A stretch of 64,000 nt of DNA from Embiotoca jacksoni. Its lineage: Eukaryota > Chordata > Actinopteri > Embiotocidae. The stretch covers positions 13,129,096-13,193,095 of the forward strand of contig JAKOON010000018.1 in assembly GCA_022577435.1 (NCBI GenBank). Reading direction: 5' to 3'. A program made the translations under genes and the position numbers. The notes under the pieces were generated by a model. The model was not told the DNA's origin. It was given only the letters and a program-made list of their open reading frames with translations, and did no database searches. Positions 1 through 11,184 of this stretch are shown in pieces (position 1 is the first letter of the stretch; each line of letters opens with the position of its first letter).

Positions 1-2955
1 TGAGCGGTGGATGTCATCTTCTGAATAGCTCTTGATAATGAAAACACGTCCGTTTTTCAAGTTCCAGTCAAAGTCTTTGGGGTTGTAGTTGTTCAGGGCA
101 CGCAGCTTCTCCAGCACTGGGTGCACTTCTCCAGAGCAAGGGGAGGCACTCAGTGGGACTCCACCACCCAGACCAAAGCCCTCACCCCTGTTCCTGGGAG
201 CCACCCAACGGTTGGGGGGCGGGCCAGGCTGCTGGGGTTGTTGCTGGTGAAGAGGGTGTGGGGGACCAGGTTGGGAAGGGAGGTGGAGATGCGGAGGGCC
301 GTGGGGCAGAGGCTGGGGGTGTTGGGGGGACTGGAGAGACTGGAGTTGGAAGGGCTGGTGTTGGTGTTGGTGTTGGTGTTGAGGCTGAGGGGGTAAAGGG
401 TTCTGCAGTAAGGGCTGGGGCTGAGCTAGGAGAGGCTGCTGCACCAGAGACTGTGGGGGCATCATATTCTGAGCTAATGGGGGCTTGTTCAGAGAGCCCT
501 TATCGTCCCACGTACCAATGTTCATATTGTGCTTTATGGGGGGCGGGGGAATGGTGGCGCCTCCCCCCATCCCCATGTTGGCTTTGGGTTTGACCTTGGG
601 CTGTGGCTTGGCCGGTTTCTTGGCAATGGCTGCCCAGGAGGCAGGTTTAGGTGCGGATGAGCTGATAGAAGGAGGGAGGTTATTGGCTGCCATACTGCTC
701 ATACCTGCTGTACCTACTAAGGGTGAGCCCACAGTTTTGGTGACGGCTGCCACCATGTCTGTACCCAGTTTTAGCCCCGTCATACCCTGTTCAATGCTGT
801 TCAGGACCGGGACCTTACTGAGCTGGGTGTCGCTTCCAAAGCCCGCCTGTCCGTCTGTGATGGCACGACCCAGCGAGCTATGGGCATAGCCGTAGCTGTT
901 AGTGTAGACTGAGGTCTGCGTGGACTGACCCTGAGAGACACTGGTACCCCAGGTGGAAAAGTCTGCATTACTAGGAAAGAAGTTGAAGCCATGTTGGCCG
1001 AGGAAGGGAGGGGTGTTTCCCAGGGCACCTGGTTGGCTGAAAACACCATCAGGGATGAAGTGTGGCTCGCCATTGCTCATCTGTCCATAGGTGGTCAGGT
1101 AGGGCATAGGCGGGTCTCCTGCTGTGGACCAAGCAGCCTCTCCCAGAGAGTAAGGGAAACCAATGGATGGAGCATAGTAGCTGGGCATGTAGGGGTCAGA
1201 CATTGGTGGATAGCTGTTACTCTGTGTGGTACAGAAAGACAGTCATGTAAAGTATTATTCGGAGTGACAGGCAGTGCAGTAATCAAATAAGCAAGGAAAC
1301 GTAAATTTAACACAAGACCAGTTCAGACCAAAGATTCGTGACGAGATGAAGCCGTCTTAGAAAGTTGCAGGAACAAGTTGTAGTCGTGTGAATTGTTGCC
1401 TGCGACAGCTCATCTCAGATGATGTTGGCTAGTTTTTTTTTAGTTTAGTTTTAGAGCGTAAAGACACAGTAGCTACTGGGTTTTTTTTTTCTGATTATTA
1501 GAGGAGAACCCAACTTCCTCTACAAAACGGATGTGCAGAAAAAGACGGGAGAAGTTGACAAAGCAGGGGAGATCTGCTGTCTCAAGTTCACGGCCTAAAT
1601 TTACATAAGCCCCCCTCAACCCTCAAATGTTTCTGTTTTTCCCCCCAAATCATCACTACCAAAGCAACTGCGGCAAGTAATTCAGCATCGCTGTCGTGTT
1701 TTACGCTGCAGATTATACCCAGCTACAAAAAAAAAAAAGCATGAAAAGCGGGCAGTTAAAACAAAAGTACGGCTGCACTGATGTGGAGATGTTACATTGT
1801 GTTATCTGGTAGCTTTCAGGATGTTTCAGACTGGTGAATTGCGGGTAGCTGTCAAGCTTCAAAGCATCTCGTCATCTTTGGTGTGAATAGGGCCCTAAGA
1901 TTAGTAAAGACAGACTCTGTGTTGCGGTAAATATATCACCTTTAGGTCAAATTAAATGATTAATATGCCAGCTAATTTGTTGCATCTTATGTGTCCCTAA
2001 ACACCTAAAATATTGAGCACGGGTACTAGTTGACACATCAGGACCGATCGTGATATAAAAAGGACATTACCTGATTGTTCTGGCCGCTTAAGTAAGGCTC
2101 AAAATCATCATCATTCACACCATCCTTTTGATGCATTGATCCGTTTTGCACTATAGATGGAAATAGAGGACACTGAATTTATCATATGTGGCGGTACGTG
2201 ATCATGTTTAACAGTCTGGATGTCTCACACTGTGAGTGGCTGAAGTCAACAATGCTAACACAAATGAGCTGCAGTTTAGGCTACATCATGTTAGCTGATT
2301 TTTTTTTTTTTAAATCAAAACAGCCTGCAATGCCACACCGGAAATCACCTCCAGAAATGAGGACGTTTACGTTTCAAAACCTTACCTTTATTTCCTTGTC
2401 CTTTGGGTCTCTGAAATAATGGGGCAGGAGGGGGGAGAAAGAAAAGAAAAAAAAAAAAGATATATGAGACTTGTTATCAGATCACGAGCAGGAAACAAGA
2501 AACACACTTTGACACAGCAGGCTTGTATCCGGACACACGGACAAATCTAAAGCGTGGTAACCCCCACCACCACCACCACCACCAGGCAGCAGCCATCAGC
2601 CCCGGATGTTCACAACGTTCACAGGTCGCTTCGTGTTATATTGACCGGATGTCAAACGGTCTGACATCCAGTAAAAACGGTGCCGCATCGGCAACCGGTT
2701 ACAGCTCGAGTTGTACAGTCGGCCTCCATGACGGGCTAACAGCTACCGACATATCCAACAACAACAACAAAAAACAACAACAACAACAACAACAACAAAA
2801 AAGACTTTCGTAGCCCGCTTTGATATCTGGGCACGCCGATGTTGTCGGGCAACAACAACAACAACAAAAAGTTGAATTTCGCAGCTACGACTAAAACGTA
2901 CAAGCACCGTCCGAGCTCCCGGTACACGAACCTGATCGACTGTTGTCGCAGACAT
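1..2955 (-). CDS. ythdf3: YTH-domain m6A reader YTHDF3, 5' part of the coding region
   Basis: Cytoplasmic reader of N6-methyladenosine in mRNA. Coding exons on the minus strand are 2932-2955, 2386-2410, 2071-2150 and 1-1221, and the phases join cleanly. They give 450 residues, and the C-terminal part of the protein lies beyond base 1. The start MSATTVDQ and the segment DGVNDDDFEPYLSG are typical of the YTHDF family. The run SDPYMPSYYAPSIGFPYSLG and the later GRAITDGQAGFG match YTHDF3 better than YTHDF1 or YTHDF2. A Pro/Gln-rich low-complexity region precedes the YTH domain, which begins near residue 410 (HPVLEKL) and reaches IIKSYSEDDIHRS at the window edge. The aromatic-cage tryptophans lie mostly outside the window. 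The first coding exons are tiny (24 and 25 nt). The 5' UTR carries CAA/GTT repeats. The fish paralogue (a or b) cannot be decided. Confidence 0.93.
355..381 (-). repeat. In-frame Gln-His hexanucleotide repeat in ythdf3
   Basis: On the minus strand a CAA-CAC unit is repeated four times and followed by CAG, giving an alternating QHQHQHQHQ stretch inside the low-complexity region of ythdf3. The frame agrees with the downstream HPVLEKL of the YTH domain. Mammalian YTHDF3 has a Gln/Pro-rich stretch at the same place, so the character is conserved while the exact repeat is probably lineage-specific. Confidence 0.85.
2563..2870. repeat. CAC and CAA trinucleotide repeats at the ythdf3 5' end
   Basis: Simple repeats flank the first ythdf3 coding exon on its 3' side. 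A (CAC)n tract lies at about 2563-2583, a long interrupted (CAA)n tract at about 2756-2802, and a shorter (CAA)n tract at about 2850-2867. All lie in the first coding intron of ythdf3 as reconstructed. They explain the histidine- and glutamine-rich plus-strand open frame found here. Confidence 0.8.
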
Positions 2956-3000
2956 CCTCCAGGAACCGAAACTGATCGCTGTTTGTGAGACTGTCCACGG

Positions 3001-3330
3001 CTTCCCCCCCCCCCTCCTCCTCCTCCTCCTCTCTCTCTCTCTCTGTCTGTCTCTGTCTCTCTGTCTCTCCGGTTGTGTCCAATCACTATGTTACAAGGCG
3101 GCTCTTTCTCTTTCTCTTTTTTTTTTTTTTTTTTTCCTCTTTTTTCTCGCCTGTGATCAAAACCCGACGACGATCGGCTGCTTTCTGCTCGTTACTAAAC
3201 GGCGGATTTGTGCGCGCGGAGAGGCCCGTCGGTCGGTCGGTCGGTCGCGCTTCGATCCTCCCGCGGAAAGGTGGTTTTTTTTTTTTTAAATATATATATA
3301 TATATAACATATATATATAAATATATATCC
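3001..3330. repeat. Low-complexity block: C/T tracts, poly-T, GGTC repeat, (AT)n
   Basis: Dense simple sequence in the ythdf3 5' UTR or promoter area. It holds a C-run followed by CCT and CT repeats (about 3004-3068), a poly-T run (about 3118-3135), a short GGTC tandem (about 3227-3246) and an interrupted AT repeat (about 3289-3328). Nothing codes here. Confidence 0.75.
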
Positions 3331-3385
3331 CGTCGGTCTGAAAGTGACGAGTGTCTCCCCGGAATAACCCTCACCATATTCCACA

Positions 3386-3395
3386 ATGGCGGATG
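3386..3395 (-). promoter_or_regulatory. YY1-like site at the presumed ythdf3 promoter
   Basis: The plus strand reads ATGGCGGATG, so the minus strand, which is the ythdf3 sense strand, carries CCGCCAT followed by TGTG. This is close to the YY1 consensus found near the start sites of many housekeeping genes. GC-rich sequence with ETS-like CTTCCG elements follows at about 3419-3450. The site lies roughly 430 bp upstream of the ythdf3 ATG. Placement of the transcription start here is an inference. Confidence 0.4.
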
Positions 3396-3611
3396 ATATC
3401 GGGGCTCTTTACTCCCGCTTCCGTTCCGTTCCGCTGCTCCGTGACCTTCCGCCTCCTGTGACGCTCTGAGCCGCGTTACGAACGGACACTTCACACGACG
3501 GTCACAGAAAGTTCCCCGCTGCTTTCATTAGATCTTCTATCCAGGGTCATTTTAGCCTCTTCACTGACCTGCTGCTAACTGATAGCAAAATAACAGCTGC
3601 TCCTTCCTCCC

Positions 3612-3682
3612 GGGGGGGGGGGACAGGGTGAGGAGGGGGGGGGGGGGCTTCTTAGTTTAGCCTCTGCATGTCACCCCCCCCC

Positions 3683-3713
<31 letters not shown>

Positions 3714-3727
3714 CTCACCCCCCCATC
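3612..3727. repeat. G-tract / C-tract cluster upstream of ythdf3
   Basis: Two long guanine runs with a short GGG between them (3612-3647) are followed by cytosine runs interleaved with CCT repeats (3674-3727). The G side has enough runs to form a G-quadruplex on the plus strand. The two halves could also pair with each other as a hairpin. It sits in the spacer between divergent ythdf3 and abhd10. Confidence 0.6.
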
Positions 3728-3828
3728 GATGGACGCTGAATTTGCATGTAGATTAAACATTAAAAAAAAAAAAAAAAAAAATACAGAATGAAAAATGAAT
3801 GCAAAGGAAACGTGAAAAGGTCTAATAG

Positions 3829-4425
3829 CAGTGGTTGAAAGTAACATGGTAAGCGTACGCGTCGTCACTTATTTAAGGTAGGGTATTTCATTTGCTCCAC
3901 TTGTGCTCAATTTATTGAATTTTATACTACAGATCGAAATCAAAACGAAATGCACGTAAGTATTAGCAGTAAAATGTAGTTAGAGTATGACAGTGAAAGT
4001 ACTGGTTTGTTCCCTCTGACTGATATATTATTAAATATGACATCATTAGATTATTAATACCAAAGCATCACTGTGTAAGCAGCAGCTGCTGCACGTGGAG
4101 CTATGGTTTAAACTACTTCTTATCCAGTTTTATAGAGACAGCAGTTAAATGTGAGAGGTCGTCAGATGATTACTGGGAGAGGGAAGAAGTAAAACCAAAG
4201 CTCTGATATCCAAATTTGTTTTCAGTTTTTGGACTTTTTCCTCTAATGTTTAATTTTTGATGAGGTATTGGATCCTTTATGGAAAAGAAACTATGAGAAG
4301 TTTAGAGGGGAAAAAAATAATAATCCCTATTTAGTAGAGCTGATAATAATTTATATACATCTGAAATGTGACCCCAACTTCACTGCTTTTTATATAATGT
4401 CTGACAAACAGGTTGGACACCACTG
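3829..4425. mobile_element. Composite hAT-like MITE pair
   Basis: The left end reads CAGTGGTTGAAAGTAAC, the terminus of the common teleost MITE whose consensus start is close to CAGTGGTGGAAAGTAAC. The right end reads GGTTGGACACCACTG, which reverse-complements to CAGTGGTGTCCAACC, the terminus of a second hAT-like MITE. Internal text on both sides (for example near 4010-4110 and 4195-4250) looks familiar from fish intergenic repeats. The most economical reading is one MITE beginning at 3829 with another inserted in it or abutting it at about 4130 and ending at 4425. The 8-bp flanks do not form a clean target-site duplication, so the copy is old or truncated. Family recognition is from memory. 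Confidence 0.55.
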
Positions 4426-5345
4426 GATTAATCTTTAATAATGATCTTTGCAGACTACAGACAAGTACAGCTGTATTATCAATCTATTGATATTACATTC
4501 ACAAGCCATTTTGAATGCATCATTTTTACAGAGTATCACTGCATATATATATATATATATATATATACAGTGTATAAGTATAAAACACTCAACACTCAAG
4601 GCATGAAAAAGATGAAACTATACTGCAAAATGTTTTTTTTTTTTTTTTAATGTAATAAATTTGATCACAACAAAGCAAATCTCTGCAATAGTGAGATAGC
4701 TGCTACATTTACTAAATGGCTGAACTCAAATATACTTTCAAGATTTTTGACTTTACATTTACATTTTCTGTTTCTGCATACTGTTTTGCATGTCTGCAAG
4801 ACTGTAGGGACTTTTACATTGTTGATAACATAAGATTTGGTCTGTTTATACAATATGATAAAGTACTTTTAAACTAATCAACAGTATTAGAATATCTTTA
4901 TTCTCACTGCGGCTATGTGTTCAATGAGTTTAAGTTTGCAGATACCTTATAGATTCTATAAAAAAAATAAATGAAAAATAGCATGTAACTGCATGCAACC
5001 CCACATTATTTAGACATCATGAAAATACACATTTATGAAAAAATATATCCTAATGTTTATCGAGAAGTGAACACATACAAGGTCCATTCTTGTACTCAGC
5101 TTTGTCTTTTGATACTTAAGTAGGCTACCTTCTTACTAAAGTCAAATTGTAAATACAAGACGTGTATTTTACAAGGTAGTGTTTTTACCCTGTAGTATTG
5201 CATTTAATCAAAAAATATTTCTGCTCCCGCTTCACAGTATGTTGCGTAATGTAAATAGACTACCACTGTTGTGCTCCTTGAGCAGACGTAAATGAGAGTC
5301 ACTGCTTGTAGCCTCGCGATACTTCCTCAGTGGTCACGGAGAAGT

Positions 5346-8300
5346 ATGGCAGCCGTCGCGCTGAGGTCCTGCCGCAGAGGACTTTCACACGTTTTAAGCA
5401 ATGGAGGGCTCGGAGCTTTGTCTTCAAAGCGGCTGGCAGGTTTGTAGAGGTCTCTTCCTGTGGCCTAATTAATTTCCACAACGCTCGAGTTTAAAACAAA
5501 GGCATTTAAACGTACAGGAGGGGGTGTGGTTCACAGACTGTCGTCCTCAGGAATTAGGGCATGGAAACGGTGCGGTGTTTTCTGCGACAGTTTTTGCGCC
5601 ATCTGCGTTCAGTTTTTGTCGTATTTTAAAACGTTTAGAAGTTAATTAGCTTCAATTAAGTGTGTTAATGTGCCAAATTCTTGACGTGTTTGAGCGATAT
5701 GAAAAAACATGCCCGTACTGCTTCCTATGTAAGTGCAGTTTTCTAATTTGCCTCGAGCTCCATCCAATAAAATGGGGTGCGACGTTGTATCCAGCAAAAA
5801 AAAAGTGTTTTCAATGTAGCCAATATACTGTTTATTGAGTCACTTGTATAACCTATTTCCTTGTATCAATAAATAAACAAATGAAGCAAAAATATAAATA
5901 AATAACACCCATGACAATACTGTGTTAACCAGGAAACGGGAGACACAAATCTACAGTACAATATGCTTCACGACCAGACCTACCAAAGCTGGCCTACAGA
6001 AGAGTGAAGGGGAAGAGCCCAGGTGTGGTCTTCCTCCCAGGATATGGCTCCAACATGAATGGGCAGAAAGCTGAGGCACTGGAGGAGTTTTGTAGGTCAC
6101 TAGGGCACTCATACCTCAGGTAAGTCATCCGAACACACCACTAGAGAGAGAGAGAGAATAGGAAATACTGATTAGATCAAGTCTTCCTAGATGCCCATAG
6201 CCTAAATTAAGGCAAAAAGTATTTTCATTATCGAATAATCTGTATGTTTTTCCCCCCCCCATTTTTTCGATTAGTTGTTTGGTCTTTTAAAATGTTAGAA
6301 AATAGTGAAAAATGTCAATGACTGTTTCCCCAATAACAGCCTAAAATATCTTGCTTTGTCCTGACTAACCGTCCCCAACCAAGAAATGTTTATCATCATG
6401 GAAGACTAAAGGAAGTAGAAAACATTCAGATTTAAGAAGCTGGAATTTAAAGAAATGTAACCTTTTCTTTTTCATTAAATAAATGACTCGGAAAGATTCA
6501 TTGATCATCGTAACAGTTAACGATGCATTTTCTGTGGATCAACAAATGGATTAATTGCATAGTCAGTGCTGCTCTAGTCTGTTTTTGTCTTTAAGAAATG
6601 AAAAACTCCTTCACTACCAACACAACAAAATACAACTTTTACACTTGGCATGACATTTTTGCCCTATTCTTATTCTTATAGCACTTATAACTGAACATAG
6701 TCAGCCTGAAGTGTGTTACAATGCGAACATGATCACAGATAGAAGCACAAATGAAATGCATGAACTGGAAAAAAATGCATCCACCCCCACTCACATCCGC
6801 AGCTATGCTCCTACAGCCGTGATGTGGTTGATGAAGGTAATTATTATTTAGCACAAAATGTCTTGTGCCACATGCATTTTAAATGCAACTGAGTTGTAAC
6901 AAGTTCTGATCTTTTTCACTGGAATTGATCCTTTATTTCAACAGACATGAGAGACCTCAAGCAATTTTATCCACAGTGATGTGGACACACACAAGTAGCA
7001 GCTGGTAACGTTGACAGGTCACACCTCGCGGTGAATCATGTAAACCAAAATGATTGTTAGTTTTGTGGTGAACAACTGAGTAATAAGTCACTGAATGATT
7101 TCAGTATCTTAAAAGTACCTTGTGTAAAGTCTTTAAATCCTGAGGGGACTGGTTTTAAAACTCCATCATACTAAACACTCAGAGCTCTAATCCCGTGTTT
7201 AATCGATGTAGAGTACTTATAATTTCCACAGAAAACTTGTCTGCAGCCTTTTGCGACTTGCCAGTGTTTTACCCTCTGAAACTCACAGCCACTGGCCGGT
7301 CTATTTATGTTTTCCCAGGTTTGACTACACAGGCCATGGGGCCTCAGAGGGGGTGCTAGCAGAAGGAACTATTGGAACCTGGAAAAAAGACGTCCTTTTT
7401 GTGTTGGATGAGTTAGTAGAGGGACCACAGGTAAATATTTCCCCAGGTCATGACCCTTTGTAGGTTACTGGTGGTTAGGGTTGGCAACAGACGCGTCATA
7501 TTCAGGCCAATTCACACACCTGTGAGTGAAGCACATAAGCTTTAACACACAAACATTGTCAGCGTCGACCTGATAATGAGAGTACAACAACTAGCAGCGG
7601 GTAGACGTCCGCCAGCACCGAAAGGTGATCACGTTGTCAGGATTATTATTCAGCGAACAGAAAACAGTCTGGAGCTTCACGTAAGTGTCGCACAGCAAAC
7701 GCACTCATCTGACAGGAGGAGCAGCAGTTGTTTGAATTGTCAGATGTGACTGTATATGACTGGTTGTTGATAGATATTTTTGGTTCAATAAATGTCAATA
7801 GTTTTGAGTCCAGAAAACCTGTTTAGGCACATACGTTAACTTTCTTTCTATCACGTGCACTGAATTTTTTTTCCCCACATGCCACCCCCGCTACAACGAC
7901 TTTATCCTCGGAGAAACGCTTTTTAGGTGATGTTTTGTGTGTGTATTTGAAGATTCCCTTCGAACATATTTCCAAGACATCTTAAAATACTCTGCTGTGA
8001 ATAAATATTTGTGTCGGATATGGTTTTTCCAACAAAAATTATAATGTCAAAAACCCTTGGGGAAAATGCATCTACTCATTCTCATTGAAGTATCCAGATT
8101 CTATAAGTGTAAAAATATTGCTCAAATGTGTAACTGCTGGAAACCAGAATCTCCCCGCCTCACTGAAAACCATCTCTCAGCGTCTGTACTGAAGCCTTCA
8201 AGTGTCCACATCACACTTCGATAAATTGCACACTGGACAACGATTGGTTCCAAACTACTTGTGATATCCTGCAATCCCGCTGGTACGCCCATATGTTCAA

Positions 8301-9391
8301 TTCAGATTGAAGGTTAGCTCTGAGAGAGGTTCCCTCTTCTGCAGATGGATCTGGAAATAGCCCACCTAATGTCAGACTGCACATATATCATGCAGCACAG
8401 TGAAACTAAAGCATCCAAGTAAGGCAAGAATAAGCAAAGCATAGGAGGCGGACTTTTAAGAAAATGTATTTTGCTTTATACATGTTCCTCAAGCTTAGCT
8501 TTTTATCAACAGAGATTAAGCAATAAACTTAACAGGACAAGACCTGTGTTTAATATTTCATTTTGCACTCAACTAATAAGGAGTTCATTAGAGAATCAAT
8601 TAAAGCAGCAGAGTGAATAATTGAATTGGAATTAATAAAAACCTTTCAAATCCCACCTCACTGTTTCACTTTTTCTCCAGAAGAGGGCACTACGATACCA
8701 CATTTATGTCATTATTTTTCCACTGCAGCAATTATACTTCATCAGATATAATGGTCGTCTGATTTGCAGTTGATTTGTGGTGTTTTTGCTTCCTTGTAGA
8801 TCATGGTGGGTTCCAGTATAGGTGGTTGGCTCATGTTGCTGGCAGCAATCGCAAAACCAGAGAAGACTGCGGCACTGGTGGGCATCTCCACGGCCGCCGA
8901 TCACATTGTCACATCATTCAACTCTCTTCCACTGGAGGTGAGAACGTGTCCACATCCATCACATCCATCCACCTAGTTTCTCATTTTGTTTGAAACTTTG
9001 CAAATATTTCCATTTTCTGAATGAGATCTCTCCATGTTTCAATGCACAGACACGCAAGGAGTTTGAGGAGAAGGGGGAGTGGACGATGCCCACCAAATAC
9101 TCAGAGGAAGGTCTCTACAAGTTTAACATGGACTTTCTGCGCGAGGCAGAAAATCACTGTGTGCTCCAGAGTCCCATCCCCATCACGTGCCCCGTGCGGC
9201 TCATTCACGGGCTGAAAGACGACGACGTCCCCTGGCACATCTCCATGCAGGTTGCGGAGCGCGTCCTCAGCACCGACGTGGATGTCATCCTGCGGCGACA
9301 CGGCCAGCATCGCATGTCTGAGAAGGACGACATCAAGCTCATGGTGTACACTATTGACGATCTCATAGACAAGCTCACCACTTTGGTCTGA
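5346..9391 (+). CDS. abhd10: ABHD10, mitochondrial alpha/beta-hydrolase (acyl-protein thioesterase)
   Basis: Serine hydrolase of mitochondria. The family removes S-acyl groups from proteins and hydrolyses mycophenolic acid acyl-glucuronide. Exons are 5346-5439, 5933-6119, 7319-7430, 8800-8937 and 9050-9391. All junctions are GT-AG and the product is 290 residues (human about 306). The Arg/Ser-rich, acid-free N-terminus (AAVALRSCRRGLSHVL) looks like a mitochondrial presequence. The segment RPDLPKLAYRRVKGKSPGVV is diagnostic. The nucleophile elbow is GSSIG, with Ser about residue 137. The acid lies in KDDDVPW (234-236) and the catalytic His in QHRM (about 264). The 3' UTR ends near the AATAAA at 9823. 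Its neighbour tagln3 is also its neighbour in human, which supports the call. Confidence 0.95.
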
Positions 9392-9822
9392 GTGAGGGAT
9401 AGGGGAGGGAGCTTGAGGTGTTCCTGAGATAAAAAAAAAAAAAGAGAAAGACTGCGTTAACTGGGATGTCAACCCTCAAGGAAATCACCAAACAACGGCA
9501 TGTTTCTCTGCCAAATATGACCTTTTATCCAACTCTGCTTTTCTCCCCGTACTTCATCTGTCAGCGTCGTCACGTCAACATGCCGTTACAGTGCAAACTA
9601 CACTGAAAGGGAGCTTTCCCGCTATCTGTTCCCCTTCTTTCTTCAGGTTGCATTTATATGTGCTCCAGGTTATTGTATCGAGTATTATGTTGGTCAGTCG
9701 TCGTTAGCTCCGCCATTGCTGCCGTCTCTGCTGTCGTTCTTCCTGTTTGGCTGTTTTTCCTCCTTTAATTAGACACATAGTGTTCCTGTGCCTTTTTAAT
9801 CAATTTTCACCTGTTTTTGGCC

Positions 9823-9828
9823 AATAAA
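9823..9828 (+). terminator. abhd10 polyadenylation signal
   Basis: A canonical AATAAA lies 432 bp downstream of the abhd10 stop codon and is followed by a T/G-containing stretch. No better signal lies between the stop codon and this site. Confidence 0.7.
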
Positions 9829-11016
9829 ACCTCTGCACACTAGGATGCAGGTCTCAAGTCTGTCAACTATCTCAACACGACTGCTGACGAAGAAAATTCA
9901 GAAACCTACCATATTTATTTAAAGAAAACCCCAACTCAAATCACCACCAACACTAAATACACGAAGGAAGATTCTTAAATTAGGAAATGTATACAGCAAC
10001 CATTAAACACCAAACAATAACACAATTTTCCTCATATTTTACTGTAAATTGTGGTTCTGTGTGGTGAGTAGAAATGATAAACGTTGTAGGCTACAGTCAT
10101 TGAGGTTTGTTGTTAGCAGAACTTTCTGCTACATGACTCCCCATACCTGTTGGCCTTTAGCCATGGAGAAGCCTGCTGAATGGAGCCGCAGGACTGTTGA
10201 TTATTAACATGTAATTGGGCACCGCACTATGCTCAACAGCGCGAAACCAACCACTTTATCTCTCAGGTCCACTTAACTGCAGCGGTGACCTTTAACTTAT
10301 GGCTCAGCTATGTAGTCGGTCGTTTTGCATGTCTAAACTGAAATTAGTTGTCAATTTATGGCAGCCAACAGCAAGACAATTGTAATACAAGCAGGAGAAA
10401 TGGTGCAAAAAGACAACTGCATATGGTGGTGTTTTTTCTGTTCAATGATGTTTACCTTTTTTTTTTTTACTTGGAAATAAGCGTCCCACATTTTAGTTGT
10501 GTTTCTATCTGGAGACATAATGCGGGCCATATTTAGCCACAGCTCTTATCTACCACAAATAACTTAATTCAGTAAGTGATGAGAAATAGCTCTCATTAGA
10601 AACACTTAACAAACAGAAAGTCATAGTGTCTGCCCTGTCTGGAAGCTTAACAAAATGACAAGTCAGGAGGGAGACCAACCGTTTAAAGCAACTATCTTAA
10701 CAAGCAAACATGGATAACTGCTGCTCTGGGGTGTCAAAGAGCAGGTCACTGAATGTAACTGACTTATGAAGGTAAAAAAAAAAAAAAAAAAAACAGCGAG
10801 CTTGTTCTACAAGCAGCGATGTACAGTATTGGCTTCGAGTCATGTAGTTAAAACAATTGAAATTGATTTGACACCGTCGTGTGTCTCTGCGTGCCGGGGG
10901 CCACTCCATGCTGCGTAAAAGCTGAGCGTGCGTTACGGTGACTACTGTCCGGGAGCGTTGTAAACGTCGCATTCTGTGCCGAGTGTCTCTGGGGACCCCT
11001 CCTGGAAGAGCTGGCA
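9829..11016. other. Spacer abhd10-tagln3
   Basis: About 1.2 kb between the abhd10 poly(A) signal and the tagln3 TATA box. It contains short poly-T (about 10459-10469) and poly-A (10774-10792) runs. I see no gene, RNA gene or clear repeat family in it. Confidence 0.5.
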
Positions 11017-11184
11017 TATAAAACCAGTGACTCGCCCCTCCCGGACAAAGTGAGGTCCAGCCCGGCCCGACGCGCTTGTGCTGCGTTTTACGGATACTTC
11101 AGCATTTCAGCATCCTCAGCACTGCTCAGCTCAGCGGAATTAACTCAGCGGCACGGGACGAGTCTGACCGCCGTCCCCTCTTTA
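11017..11184 (+). promoter_or_regulatory. tagln3 TATA promoter and non-coding exon 1
   Basis: TATAAAA at 11017-11023 lies in a GC-rich context. A first exon starting about 25-30 bp downstream would run to 11184, where CTTTA is followed by GTAAGTGC, a strong donor. It would splice to the acceptor CAG at 12065-12067, just upstream of the start codon, as in the family, where exon 1 is non-coding. The cap site is inferred, not seen. Confidence 0.6.

Larger units (their letters stand above)
2956..5345. other. Spacer between divergent ythdf3 and abhd10
   Basis: No coding gene is seen. The left third holds the ythdf3 5' UTR and promoter with its simple repeats. The middle carries hAT-like MITE material (3829-4425). 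The right part is AT-rich, with an (AT)n run at about 4543-4567 and a poly-T run at 4624-4638. The abhd10 promoter must lie just left of 5346, but no TATA box is evident, as expected for a housekeeping gene. Confidence 0.6.

Noticed and set aside
485..889. Open plus-strand frame of 134 codons opposite ythdf3
   Set aside because: It is the antisense of the ythdf3 low-complexity exon. The minus strand reads a clear YTHDF3 protein, and this frame has no family resemblance.
2523..2813. Plus-strand frame with poly-His and poly-Gln
   Set aside because: It is produced by (CAC)n and (CAA)n simple repeats in the ythdf3 first intron.
7455..7800. Possible repeat-derived stretch in abhd10 intron 3
   Set aside because: The composition differs from the surrounding intron, but no family signature, inverted ends or coding remnant could be recognised.
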